Below are positions 18,604-28,849 of a stretch of 38,760 bases of DNA, piece after piece. Source of the DNA: Phoronis australis (lineage: Eukaryota > Phoronida > Phoronidae). Position numbers and translations under genes: made by a program. The stretch lies in the NCBI GenBank assembly GCA_002633005.1, contig NMRA01000006.1, forward strand, positions 2,069,818 to 2,108,577. The letters are read 5' to 3'. Under the pieces are notes generated by a model, which was given only the letters and a program-made list of their open reading frames with translations, did not search any database and was not told where the DNA came from. How positions within the stretch are numbered: position 1 is the first letter of the stretch; every line of letters starts with the position of its first letter.

Positions 18604-19910
18604 GAATAGACAGTTTCTTATTGCAGCCTAGTATACAGACCCAGGTCATCGACCTTTTGGCCGACGTACGGGCCGGAAAAAGAGAGCTCCCTACCCCGCA
18701 GGAGCTAGTATCCCTATTTATGAGAGGGGACCTAACCTTGGGAGGGGTCACCGAGCAAGTTAGAGCTCGCCGTTTCCTCCTCTTGGAGGTGTTTAAGGAG
18801 GCTACCCGGAGGGGATTGACAGATTACGTGGCAAGGTTGAGGCGAGTCTCCGTGGCCTTGGTGGGACCAGAATGGACCCAGGGAGAGTTAATCGAAGTGT
18901 CCCACGCTAGACCTCTGCTGGTGGACGCCGGATTGGCTGCTCCTCAAGTGGTGAGGGTTACCTTACCCCCTTCGCCACCAAGCCGGACCTCTGAGGAAGG
19001 TGCTAAAGCGCCCCCATTGGTGACATTGTACTCCCGCACGGATTCCACAGATCAGAAGACCCAGGAGCTAGACTCCTCAGTGTCCGAGGTGGGTGAAGAT
19101 CCTGGCCAGCCAGAGTCTTTGTCGGATTATATTATCCTGGACGAGGTGTCGGAGTCCGAGGCGGAGCCTCCCACACAGTCATCGCCAAGTGTCCACTTCG
19201 CTGCAGTGGATGTGCGGCTAAAGGACTCGCCCGGGAAAGGAAAGGCCAGTAATACCCCTGATGTGCGCCCTAAGGATCCTCCTCGAGGAAGAGAAAGAAC
19301 TTCTACCAGGGCATCGAGAGAACCTGCCAGAAGGTCGGAGGGCACCGCTAAGGTGCCAGCGCCTCGATCACACTCAGCGGTGAGAAAGACCAATCCATCC
19401 GATGCGGCCCCGCAGAAGTTCACCCTACGAGTTAGGGTGGATGATAAGCCTGAAGTGATCCCAGGACCGTGTGGAGCGCCCCGACCACGCCGCCTCCCGA
19501 AGTCACAGGGTGGGCCTCGTTGGCTACAAAAATGCCCGGTGTGTAGTGAGCGTTTTAGCCAGCTGCGCGAGCATGTGTACCGGGAGCATTTGCCTCCTCT
19601 TTTTCATACGACAGGTGCTTCCACCTTGTCACGTGCCGGAGCCCGGATGGGAAGGCTGGACAGAATGAGGCGGGATCACCTAGCAGGGGTGGAATGGAGC
19701 GAGGTGTTAAAACTGGTGGCACACAGTCCTTGGGCGCCAGAACAGCTGGTGATTACGGGATCCACTGCTAACCATATCCAGGATTTCAAGTTGGCCTGCG
19801 ACATCTTAGAGGCGGACCGGTACAGGAAGGGAGTGGAGGTCTCTAGTGTGGCCCTGCTCCTGCACTGGAGATTGCTGGTGATATTCTATCACCTGTGCGG
19901 TTACCTTTAA
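18600..19910 (+). CDS. Third ORF of LTR element, C2H2-containing
   Basis: ATG at 18600 overlaps the pol stop as ATGA, so re-initiation after pol termination is possible. The 436-residue product has a helical, mildly charged N-terminal part (about 1-100), an acidic, Ser/Pro-rich middle (about 110-260), a basic stretch rich in Arg/Lys (about 190-310), and one zinc finger C312-x2-C315-x9-H325-x4-H330 ([19 protein letters not shown]). No signal peptide and no proper transmembrane span are visible, although the last 20 residues are hydrophobic. It therefore does not look like an envelope. I do not recognise the family. It might be a displaced nucleic-acid-binding structural protein or an accessory factor. 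It is uninterrupted, unlike nearby relics, so selection until recently is likely. Confidence 0.85.
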   Translation: MRIDSFLLQPSIQTQVIDLLADVRAGKRELPTPQELVSLFMRGDLTLGGVTEQVRARRFLLLEVFKEATRRGLTDYVARLRRVSVALVGPEWTQGELIEVSHARPLLVDAGLAAPQVVRVTLPPSPPSRTSEEGAKAPPLVTLYSRTDSTDQKTQELDSSVSEVGEDPGQPESLSDYIILDEVSESEAEPPTQSSPSVHFAAVDVRLKDSPGKGKASNTPDVRPKDPPRGRERTSTRASREPARRSEGTAKVPAPRSHSAVRKTNPSDAAPQKFTLRVRVDDKPEVIPGPCGAPRPRRLPKSQGGPRWLQKCPVCSERFSQLREHVYREHLPPLFHTTGASTLSRAGARMGRLDRMRRDHLAGVEWSEVLKLVAHSPWAPEQLVITGSTANHIQDFKLACDILEADRYRKGVEVSSVALLLHWRLLVIFYHLCGYL

Positions 19911-19920
19911 GGAGATACTG

Positions 19921-20015
19921 GCACTAGGAGCTTGCTCCTCGCCGTTTTGTATGGCAATAGGAGTTCACTCCTCGCCGTTGTGTATATATTGGCAATAGGA
20001 GTTCACTCCTCGCCG
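19921..20015 (+). repeat. Three tandem hairpin units in retroelement 3' region
   Basis: The units GGCAxTAGGAGTTCACTCCT and CGCCGTT occur three times (about 19921, 19955, 19990). Each contains AGGAG-TTCA-CTCCT, able to fold as a short hairpin; the first reads AGGAGC-TT-GCTCCT and pairs even further. All lie in the untranslated part between the third ORF and the polypurine tract. Confidence 0.85.
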
Positions 20016-20312
20016 TTTGTATTAGTTTTGTAGTTTTGTACCTTTTCTATATTTAAATGGGTCAAATTGGGACCATATGAAGTTTTTGTTAATTTAGGAC
20101 TTTTTAGACTGGGTACATTCATTCTGTAAATGATCATTGGCGACAGTAATTCTGTCTAGCCGTTTATTTATTAGTTTTCGTAAACATGTATATAACCATT
20201 GGCTTGAGTGGAATCTCAAGGTAGTTTAAGACTTTTTAGACGGTTGTCAGGATTGAGCACTTGTAGTCTCTCCTTGTTTTTTGGGCTTTTTGTGGGTACC
20301 TCACCTTTAAAT

Positions 20313-20326
20313 AAAAGGGGGAGGAG
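20313..20326 (+). other. Polypurine tract
   Basis: AAAAGGGGGAGGAG ends exactly at the 3' LTR, the expected primer for plus-strand DNA synthesis. AATAAA overlaps its left side. Confidence 0.92.
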
Positions 20327-20552
20327 TGTAGTGAACTCCGGAAGTTCCGGGTCACTATGCTCAGAGGTGACAGCCTCGTTTGGGTTATGCGGGTAGTCCA
20401 CGTGGGTAGATATTAGTTAGCGTTCTGCAGAGCTAGTAGGAGGTGTCTGAAGACTAAGAGAGAAGACGAAAGATAAAAATGCAGGTGAGCGCCGGCCCTA
20501 ATGAGTTAGCCTATAAGGGGCCTGACTGAACTTTTAGCAGAGGTTCACAACA
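20327..20552 (+). repeat. 3' LTR
   Basis: 226 bp, identical to the 5' LTR except one C/T transition. Followed by CAAC (20553-20556), matching the left flank. Confidence 0.95.
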
Positions 20553-20556
20553 CAAC

Positions 20557-21724
20557 TGTGCAACTACGGTTTGTGAAATTAAACCCACCAATCTATTTCC
20601 TACGTCAATTGACACTTTTTTGTCATTTGAATTGTGAGAAATTTTTACAACATTTTATAGAGCTGTCAAAAATTCATCAATATCTTTGAGACTTATTTCA
20701 AATAGACAAATCAAATCGTTTAGTGTACTTTTATATTTGGGGATCTCATGATAGATCCAATTTTCCCAATGTCTGCCTGAGCTAAGTTCGTTGAAGCATT
20801 GCCATTTTTTACAAGATAAGCTTCAAATTGTAAAAAAAACACCTGTCAATCAGCTCATTTACATTTCCTGTAATGGTGTCAAATACGGCACCCAGCATAT
20901 TTCTGTTTTTCCTTATAAATACTCACATATGTGGGTCGAAGATATGAAATGACTATTTTTTTCTATCTTGCAGTGTTAATACTTCTCCCAACTTACAACA
21001 TGCAGTCGTAATATCAAAACAATTTTCGAACTCGCTGAACGTGCGGAGACGCCATGTTTGAATGTGGTTGTATTACTGCGCCACCTGTGGATAACAACTA
21101 CGTCGTGTACATGTAAAGGAAATTTCAATCACAGTATTTTTTTCTTGGCAATGTTATCCGCCAGCACTGCACACTTTTGCACAGGTAATTCAAATTAAGA
21201 AGAATCAGCTGCTGTGGATAGTAATGATCCTTATATACCTCATAACTAGCTTATTTAAAGTACGTGTTCATCTGGTAAAAATTGTACACGTGTTCGTTTG
21301 GTGGAAAAATGTTCGCCAGACCACAAATGATCTGAGACTTGAGCAAAATCGCATTGGGTCGGTGCCGTTTAGAAATTAAAGCCTCTACTAGGCTCTCTGG
21401 TAAGGGAAACCTCCATGTTACACTTAGTGGTATTTTAGGATGTATAAATTTTACCCCAGTCAGAACGAGGTAATCTATCCAGGATCGAGTATGTCAGCAG
21501 TGAAGGCACATTACATTTAGGTGAAGTGGGTGGCTATGTTTTCTGGTAAAATTATTTTTATGCAGTGCCAAGCTTAAGTCTCAGCCTCATAACTCATATA
21601 CAAGGTATTAATGAACAAGTTATATGAAATTCACGACAAGAAATTTCATTGTTGGAAAGCAAGTTATTTGTTACAATCGTATGATGTTACTGTATCACGA
21701 TTGCTCGCATCGTTATCATTTCAG
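20557..21724. other. Noncoding, no gene recognised
   Basis: AT-rich flank of the LTR element. It ends with a pyrimidine-rich run and TTATCATTTCAG, a good 3' splice site. Confidence 0.5.
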
Positions 21725-21808
21725 TTCATGAACCTGTGCAAGAAAATAAAGGAGATACTTCCATCTAATGTAGAAAGGTACCACCTCTTTGACGTTTTGG
21801 TTCCAGAG
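21725..21808 (+). CDS. Candidate 84-bp exon, unknown product
   Basis: TTATCATTTCAG precedes and CCAGAG|GTAATG follows an 84-bp stretch that is open in phase 0 at both ends. It encodes 28 residues (FMNLCKKIKEILPSNVERYH, then LFDVLVPE). Phase 0 agrees with the outgoing phase of the SAP-like exon at 8702-8823 and it lies 1.1 kb before the SWIM exons, so it may belong to the same gene. No family is recognised; chance cannot be excluded for so short an exon. Confidence 0.42.
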
Positions 21809-22288
21809 GTAATGTATATTCAAATGTGTCCATCATTAGGGATTACATAACACTAAGACTGTACGTCAGTAATATCTAATGACTATACAAAGTTATACTT
21901 TTGCTTACCATATTTAATTGGTTAACTCGCTAGACTTGATTTTGGGAAAGTGTGGCACTGACAACGAAGATTCTGGGATTTCAAAAATAGGGGGATTTAG
22001 GGGCCCCAGGGGACCCCACCCCCTTGGCTGCCGAAAGCAGAATGGAACAGCAACTGGGTAAAGCGTGAAGAAGTGTTGAATAACCAGGACCGGTAGGGGG
22101 GAGGGGGGGGCAGAACCCAGATCGCGGCATATCCCTTCCTTTTTTTTAATTCAACAACAGATTTTTGGAACAAATGGACCACAAAACCGGCCTCCAACTG
22201 TTGGGCCTCTGCTGCAATTGCAACCACTCTTGCCCAATTCTCCGAGATAACGTCTTTGGATGTTGGCCCCCCTCTATGGTATTCTTTC
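21809..22288. other. Noncoding, C/G-run rich
   Basis: Contains GGGGCCCCAGGGGACCCC and a G-rich tract near 22095-22110; no coding signal with support. It leads into the 93-bp repeat array. Confidence 0.5.
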
Positions 22289-22705
22289 GCGTTATGGGAA
22301 TCTGAAGCTGATAGCTGTTTTAAAGACTATTTGAGGGAAAAATCATCCAAAAATCGAGATTCCTATATTGCGCAAGCCTGCGCGTTATAGGAATCTGACT
22401 GATATGCATTTTATAGAATATTTGAGGGAAAATTCGTTAAAAATCCGGATTCCCATAACGCACAAGCTTGCACCGTTATGGGAATCTGAAGTTGATAGCC
22501 ATTTTAAAAATTATTTGAAGGAAAATTCGTTCAAAAATCGAAATTCCTAAATTGCGCACGTCTGCGCGTTATGAGAATCTGAGCCTGATAGATATTTTAA
22601 AGAATATTTGAGGGAAAACTCGTAAAAAATCGGGATTCCTATAACGCGCACCCTTGCGCTATTTTAAGAGAAACAGCCGTTCAAAAATCAAAATTCCTAT
22701 TACCG
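22289..22705. repeat. About 93-bp tandem repeat with inverted-repeat borders
   Basis: GTTATxxGAATCTGA starts units at 22291, 22384, 22475 and 22568, and a degenerate fifth follows. Each unit runs from GCGTTATxGGAATC to GATTCCxATAACGC, so its ends are inverted repeats of about 14 bp (clearest at 22382-22461). The short spacers (e.g. ACAAGCTTGCACC) are also nearly palindromic. Every unit contains TATTTGAGGGAAAA. Open frames in the array are by-products. Confidence 0.88.
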
Positions 22706-22884
22706 TTAAGGCTGAGCCATATAAGAATCTCATGCAGAATGATCATAGCGTGCTAATAGACTCGGAAAGTGTGATGTCACGCACCGCCATCTTGGATTCA
22801 AATAACTGCTTAGAGACCATGCTGTACAGACCTACTATTTACACTGCTTCGTATTTTTTAATCATAGTGCTGTTTTATATTTAG

Positions 22885-23092
22885 TTGTTATCAAAGTTTG
22901 CTTGAGTGAGATGCCAATGGCATTCATTGAGCTGTTTGAGATAGTCAGACTTTTTTCTGACGAGCTGGTTCAAAAAGGTGAAAACTTGGTGACGTCTGGT
23001 CACATTTTGTCTGTGACTCCAGAGACACAGCTACCAGCATCGAGTTCTGCAGTATTCAAGCTTCGATGAAGGACAAGTCATACAAAGTCAAG
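22885..23092 (+). pseudogene. Exon preceding the SWIM domain, frameshifted
   Basis: The frame EMPMAFIELFEIVRLFSDEL continues with VQKGENLVTSGHILSVTPET, then breaks near 23035-23050. The other frame carries SMKDKSYKVK up to a good donor AAG|GTAAAC, leaving phase 0. The exon start is uncertain (TTTAG at 22884 or CTTGAG at 22906). It matches the kind of sequence found before SWIM zinc fingers in YqaJ-type nucleases of marine invertebrates. One frameshift within it argues for a pseudogene or a sequence error. Confidence 0.55.
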
Positions 23093-23348
23093 GTAAACTA
23101 TGTTCGCATGATATAAAACTAATATTATGTTACTATATTCAAGTTAGCCTGATTCTGTAAAATTAACCTCTTACGTGCTCCATGCGGCACAAAATCAACG
23201 CACTAGTTACGTTGCATTAGGCCCAGCTAAATGTACGATAGTTGACCTACTTTCTCTCGGCTCGTGGAGGCGAGTCGGGGGACAAATGTTTTAATGGAAC
23301 TCTACCGGTATCGATTTTGTGTTTTTAACCATTGCCTATCACTTTTAG

Positions 23349-23470
23349 GTGACACTGAAGGATGATCGAAGTATTGACATGACTGTTTGCACGTGCCCCA
23401 CAGGAAAGTTCAAGTGCCATCACATAGCTGCCCTACTCATATGGAGCCTGCCGTCCCTTCAAGCATGACT
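23349..23470 (+). pseudogene. SWIM zinc-finger exon
   Basis: After CACTTTTAG the phase-0 frame reads VTLKDDRSIDMTVCTCPTGK, then FKCHHIAALLIW. CxCx6CxH is the SWIM zinc finger (C, C, C, H all present), a nucleic-acid or protein-binding module. The frame stops at about 23468. Coding-looking sequence in another frame (SMTVKTFDDILEQALRLE) starts near 23460, so a frameshift follows the finger. The incoming phase fits the exon ending at 23092 across a 256-bp intron. The next coding piece, the YqaJ exon, begins at 23832. Confidence 0.7.
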
Positions 23471-23831
23471 GTAAAGACATTTGACGACATTCTTGAACAG
23501 GCTCTTCGTCTTGAAGTGGAAATTCGACCAACTTACGTTATTGAGGTCATAGAAGCAATAACAGCATTTTTAAGTTTTGTAATTGTCCAGAGGGACGTTC
23601 TCAGTGAAAACAAAAATGAAATGACAATTTTTTTAAGGCGTTATATTTATATGTACTGTTTAAAGTCCAGTTCATGTAAAGGGGTGGTTGCTAAGCTAAA
23701 AGCAATACCAAGTAGGCGTTTAAAAGGGATTTTGTTTAAGTTTGGGGTGGTGTTTAGAATGTGGACACTTTCCAGAACATACGTGGTAATTATTTGCACT
23801 GTGTCCTTTACCACTTCATATTTTGTTTCAG

Positions 23832-24484
23832 AACATGATAAAGTATGTCGAAGAAGTAACCAGGGGGCAACGAAACAATGTAAAGTGGTCAACATATAGA
23901 AAAGGAAGGTTGGCAGCTAGTAACTTCGGCAGAACAATCATTCAGTTGAAAAGAAACTCGTTCCCTCCAAGTTTCTACAAACAGCTATTGGGGGAATACC
24001 ACTTGGAGGGAGCTAAGTCAGTGATGTATGGGGTTGTGCATGACGGTGATGCTGTTGCTATGTTTGAAAAGTTTACTGGTCTGAAAACTGACCCCTGCGG
24101 CCTCTTCCTACATAAAAGTGGGACCATTGGAGCAACCCGGACAGACTGGTTGGTGAGGCCGGCTTACTGGAAATCAAGTGTTTATACTCGCTATCAACAT
24201 CGAAGTCGGCCACACCAATCCAGGATGCCATAGGACGACCTATCATGGCACTTGTTAAAATGCCTGATGGAAGTGTTGAAATAAATAAGGACCACGCCCA
24301 CTGGCACCAAGTGCAAGGCCACATGCACCTCACCGATAGGATGGCTGGGCACCTCGTTTATTGGACGGAAAAAGAATGGAAGTTTGTAACTGTGCAAGGA
24401 TGCGAGGAGTGGGGAAAGTACAATTTGCCGAGACTCCTCAACATCTTCAAGGATTATTTATGGGAAAAGTTGCTAACCAAGTGA
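23832..24484 (+). pseudogene. YqaJ-type exonuclease exon, one frameshift
   Basis: A 3' splice site TTTGTTTCAG leads into a phase-0 frame with YVEEVTRGQRNNVKW and YRKGRLAASNFGRTI, the conserved start of YqaJ/lambda-exonuclease-like nucleases. Next come VMYGVVHDGDAVAMFEKFTG and CGLFLHKSGTIGAT. Near 24140-24160 the frame shifts; the other frame holds GLLEIKC, the E-x-K of the PD-(D/E)XK active site, then QDAIGRPIMALVK, HWHQVQGHMHLTDR and YWTEKEWKFVTVQ, and a stop at 24482. The family digests or resects DNA ends with metal ions. All landmark motifs remain, so one indel is the main lesion, and a base-calling error would restore it. Probably the last exon of the SAP-SWIM-YqaJ gene. Confidence 0.82.
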
Positions 24485-25107
24485 TATACTGTTCATTAGA
24501 ATCAAACACTTTCCATTTTAGAAAGGGAATTTCTACTCATTCTCTTTGTATGCCTGAAAGTTATAGATTTTTTCTTTTTCGCTTAAAACTCGACATTTTC
24601 CATTGCATTTCAGAACTCTGTTGTATCATGTGCAGAAATTTCTGGAAATTTAGGTGCAGAAAAAAATCAGCAACTTTTCAGGCACAAAAAGGAATGAGTG
24701 GAAATTCCCTTTTCAAAATGGAAAGTGTTAATAGTAAATGTTTGTAATATATATCGTCAAATGATTTTGTCCTTGGTTTCGTTATCCTGGTCACAGCAAA
24801 AAAACCTATTTTTGCATAAAAAATGTTAGCAGATATCTCAAGAATTATGCTGTTGACTTTCTGTATATCATGTACCAAGGTGTGGTCTGTATGTGGGACA
24901 CCAGTGGCCGGCTGCATGAAATAATCCCAAATAGGGACTCAACTAAGTTTCCATAAATGTTTTTCGTATTTGTTTCATTCTTTAAGCACAGGTGTATTTT
25001 TTCTAAAAGATCCCTACTTATTGTCAATAATATTGAGAAGTCAATCAAGAGTTCAATCGCTTTGTATCAAAGCAAAAAATTGACTTAGTAATGATACTCA
25101 AACAGCA
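24485..25107. other. Downstream noncoding
   Basis: AT-rich, with an imperfect inverted repeat (ACTTTCCATTTTxxAAAGGGAATTT at about 24509 and its complement near 24700-24730). No gene recognised. Confidence 0.55.
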
Positions 25108-25547
25108 TAGATAATGACATTTCACATAAATTTGTCAGTTCTACTGACTTTTTGTGTGGGCATGCCACAATATGGATCCTTGACCAGGCCTGCCTTCATA
25201 AGATTATGACTCGATATAAATCTTACAATAGTTCATCTCGTTTAATTTAATCTGACAAGAGTTGAAACCGTGGATCAAGTTGGTGACAAATCATAATTTG
25301 GCACTGCACAGAAAATTCTGAATCACCCCCTGAATTTACTGTATCTGGTGAAAGCCAGTATCTAAATTTTGTTCCAAATTTAGCACAGTTTGGATATTTT
25401 AAGGGTCCTATTTAACCTGAAAGTCCACCTGATAAATCCTTTATATTGAATGAACTGTAACTATATATGTCACTTGTAGTAAATTAATTTCATAATTTCT
25501 AATTTATTGTTTCTTCAACATTGCTGATTAACATTTTTACATTTAGT
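25108..25547. repeat. 450-bp repeat, second copy
   Basis: Near-identical to 8945-9395 in the same orientation. It ends at TTAACATTTTTACAT, just before the point where the acidic exon starts in the other copy; the following sequence is unrelated. Confidence 0.9.
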
Positions 25548-25727
25548 TTGAAGCATTTTTAGTACTCTAAGAAAATATGAAAAAGGAAGATGGAATCACA
25601 TGAAACGCTTCGCTAATGTGCTTTTACGCATTGTTCTGTAAAGCGCTATTAAGAATAGTATGAAGTGATTGAATAAGACGGAAAATATTTGTGTATAACC
25701 GTCTGATGATTTTTTCTTTATTTATAG

Positions 25728-26055
25728 GAGTGTATGCCAAGGCCAAAGGACAGGTGGCAAGACTGTCGGGTATCCTTCAGGCAGCCAAGAATGCAGTCTT
25801 GCTTCTAAGAGACATGGGAAAGACAGCGAGAGACATGCAGCCGTGCGAACACTGGACACGGACACCCTGGCCTCTCTGGCGGAAGAAATCGGAAGGAGGG
25901 ATGTCCCAGAAGTTATATCTGAAGCATCAGCGCAACATGCCATCCCGCTACATCAGACATTTACTGCTCACAAGCGGTACTTGTCTGGAATAGAATCCAC
26001 TAACGACCACCAAACTGACATGGCGTGTGTGCACGCACACCATCATTCAGCGTGA
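25728..26055 (+). other. Possible terminal exon, frame uncertain
   Basis: TTTTTTCTTTATTTATAG is a good 3' splice site. Two frames stay open beyond it: one to 25993, the other to 26055. The latter has the more protein-like content (VRTLDTDTLASLAEEIGRR, then DVPEVISEASAQHA) and ends in a His-rich tail. No domain is recognised. The position directly after the 450-bp repeat suggests it belongs to a neighbouring duplicated gene unit. Confidence 0.35.
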
Positions 26056-26274
26056 CACAGATTTTGCGGAAGAAAAAAGGGCCTTAAGTCTTCAACCTAC
26101 AAGGATGAGTTGTTAGTAAAGTTTGACCTTCACTATCAGAATGCCCCCAATAATTTAGAAAACCAGAAAAACACTTTTCACCATGTTACTTTACCCAAAG
26201 TTATTATTATTTTTTGCATGAAAACAGCTGCTCATTAAGATAATTTCATGGTACAATGATATTTCTCGTTTCAG

Positions 26275-26467
26275 TGTATCTGGTGAATGTTGTCACATTA
26301 CCGCAGACATAAAGAGCGATTAGTTACTCAAGGGCCACAAAGATGCAACAACAATGGAATAAGCCCAGAGGTTCTAAAATCTTTGATGAACCAGTTGCAG
26401 TTATGATTGCAAAGCCAGCAGGGAGTGTTCAGAAGTGCAAACCAATATGTGAAGTTTTTGATAACAG
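26275..26467 (+). other. Candidate exon after SWIM-like region
   Basis: TTTCTCGTTTCAG before and GATAACAG|GTAAGT after are very good splice sites. One frame, from ATG 26343, reads MQQQWNKPRGSKIFDEPVAV and MIAKPAGSVQKCKPICEVFD to the donor. 'QWNKPR' resembles the segment that follows SWIM fingers in YqaJ-type proteins. Upstream in a different frame, GECCHITADI faintly recalls the end of a SWIM finger. A stop in frame before the ATG shows that the 5' half is decayed, or that the ATG starts a protein. Low-to-moderate support. Confidence 0.42.
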
Positions 26468-28849
26468 GTAAGTTCTTCTAAGTTCAGCTATAGCTAAGAG
26501 TTAACTGTGATGGAGCTTCATAATGATCTTGCTGGAAGTACAATGCTAACTTGATTGCGACTTTATTCAGAAGTGACTTGTTGAACTGTTATAAACAGAA
26601 ACAATGTTTTAAAACACTGAATTCATCCTAAACATAATGACTTATCATGGTCATGGCCCCACAATGAGTTTAATTAGAAATTTTAGAAAAATGCAGTGAA
26701 AAAATTTCCTATTTTAGTTTGAACACCCCTCATTTTTGTGCTCCACGTATTGATTTCAAAATGAGGTTGATATGAGTGGTGATTTAGTTAGAAATAACTA
26801 TTAAGTAATTTTGACTTATATTATGAACATATGGAAAGAAGTATAATTGCATAAAACATAGTTTAGTATTCTTTACAAAATGTAATTTAGAGCATTGTGT
26901 GGCTTATTAAATTTGTGAAAATTAGGTTCTTTGTTTTAACTAAAGCCTGTTGTTGCAAATGAGCAACATGACGTAAATTAGGGTCTACAGATCTGTCACC
27001 ATTTTTGTTTACTAGTTTCAACGGGTCATTCAGGTTCTGTCCCAGATCGAAGCCCTTTGCGGAAACTTTGACCCCGTAAGGTCACACTGGAGGTAGTTGC
27101 ACCCAATGATCTTTTGATTAGCCCAAACGAAACTTCTAAACACGAAACAGCATCAAATCTCACGAGGTTCCTGTGCACGTGCATCAAAAAGTTACAAATG
27201 GGATCCAGCAGAGGTCCACCCTATTTGCTATTTTAGGGTGGGGGGGGGCGGCATTGATATCCAAGAGGAATTTAATGAGGAAAAATGGGTAAAACGGTTC
27301 CTTTCACACAAGGATTACCAATCAAAAACTAAAAATGCGCTGTGGGAACCTTTTCACAGTGGTAGAAATTGTAAATAAATTTGAATTTTCTATTTGAATA
27401 AATCAAATAGAAGACTCGATTACTTATGTAATTATTGCGAAAAAATAAACACTCCACACACCTCCAGTTAATTCACAAATCATACATCTTGTGAAAAGAT
27501 CATAAAAGGAATCCCATACCTCATCGGCTGTTTCCATCACGTACAAGCTACAGCTTCAATAACTTGTCTCTAATCCGACAATATCTCTTTCAGCCATCGA
27601 GTATAATCTTTTTCACCATGCCCGATTCTTTATAGCAGCAACGCAGCAAATTAACAGAATTTGGTACAACGCACTTCATGAGCAGAATTCTCAAAAGTCA
27701 ATGCCTAAGACTTTGACACGGGTCACCAGTTGCATCGTCTACTATCTTGTGTCAGCCACTCCTTTCCACCCCTTGATTATAATCCATGTACGCGAATCAC
27801 CTCGCTAAGGTGCAAGCTGGCACTCAAAACATCTCCATTCCAAACGTCACGTCTGCTTTTTAGCAACTTCCTCAGTAGTCCCTTAACCAGTCAACATCAA
27901 CAGAAAAGTGTTCAGTTAGTAACTAGCAAGACCAAGCCAGAAAGCTTGGCTACAAATTTTATTGAAATAGAAGGCGTACAGAACTTTATTCGCATGTTTA
28001 GTGATGATGCGTTTAACACTAATAATGACGAGAGTTAGACCCACGAACAGAAACAGAAATCCAGTGACATCACTGTTATTCTGATTCATGAAACCACAGA
28101 GGCAAGGCTATTTAGCAATTGAAATGTTAACGAAGTTATGCGTTTGGATCAATTAGTGTGCTCCGACATCATTTGCATCCATTGTATGCTCCGGGAAAGT
28201 TCAGAAGAATTAGGATTCACAAGGTCCATGGTGAGGTAATAATTTTCAAAGTACTTAGTAATTTACTGGGCCACATAAACCTGACCTAATTATCATTGTT
28301 TTTCATTTTGGCATTTTAATTTTATTTGGCTGGGTTAAAATGTCAAAATGACGTCACACTAAACAAGCGAATTAGAAGTGTTCTGCGTGTAAATGCAAAG
28401 TCTTTACCCACTACTCATCACTTTCACATATCTGACTAATCACTTTCTGAGCCAGCCATTTTACAAGTGAGATTATAAACTAGCTTGCAAAACCTTGACG
28501 ACAGCTAGCATAACACTAATGTGATCTAGCGAGTTCTCGGAAGATGGTAACCCAACTGAACACACTCCAAACATTCTAGGAAGTGTCCTCATCATGGGTC
28601 AACTCACAGCCTAATCAGCATGGTACAGTGTCACTCTGGGGTCAAACCCAATGTTGCTACAGGTTGTTACACCACACACATTTTCGTGCTTATCACAACT
28701 CGGAGACTTCAAGTTCATTCTGCAAAAATTCACGAGCCGAACCAAGTTGTGTTTTACATCACAATTTGTAGAGTACATCAGACTTGTGTATCACCACCTG
28801 AAACAACAATATCATTGTTAAACATCGCTGTTGATTTTAACTATTAGAA
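26468..28849. other. Noncoding, no gene recognised
   Basis: Long AT-rich stretch. Contains a G-run near 27238-27249. The open frame 27730-28038 (102 codons, no ATG start) has no motif and no clear splice sites and is not called. Confidence 0.5.

Larger units (their letters stand above)
16134..20552 (+). mobile_element. LTR retroelement (gypsy type), missing gag-PR-RT
   Basis: Two 226-bp LTRs beginning TG and ending CA differ at one base only. A tRNA-Lys type primer-binding site follows the left LTR and a polypurine tract AAAAGGGGGAGGAG precedes the right one. Between them lie a 150-bp leader, a single N at 16510, RNase H, integrase with a PHD finger, and a further ORF of 436 codons. Gag, protease and reverse transcriptase are absent; the pol frame begins abruptly inside RNase H right after the N. 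The element is recent by LTR identity. Whether the missing part is a real deletion or an unfilled assembly gap shown as one N cannot be decided here. Confidence 0.93.

Noticed and set aside
18600-19910. Envelope gene in the LTR element
   Set aside because: No signal peptide, no ectodomain cysteine pattern and no proper membrane anchor; a C2H2 finger points elsewhere.
27730-28038. 102-codon open frame
   Set aside because: No ATG at its start, no recognised motif, no convincing splice sites.
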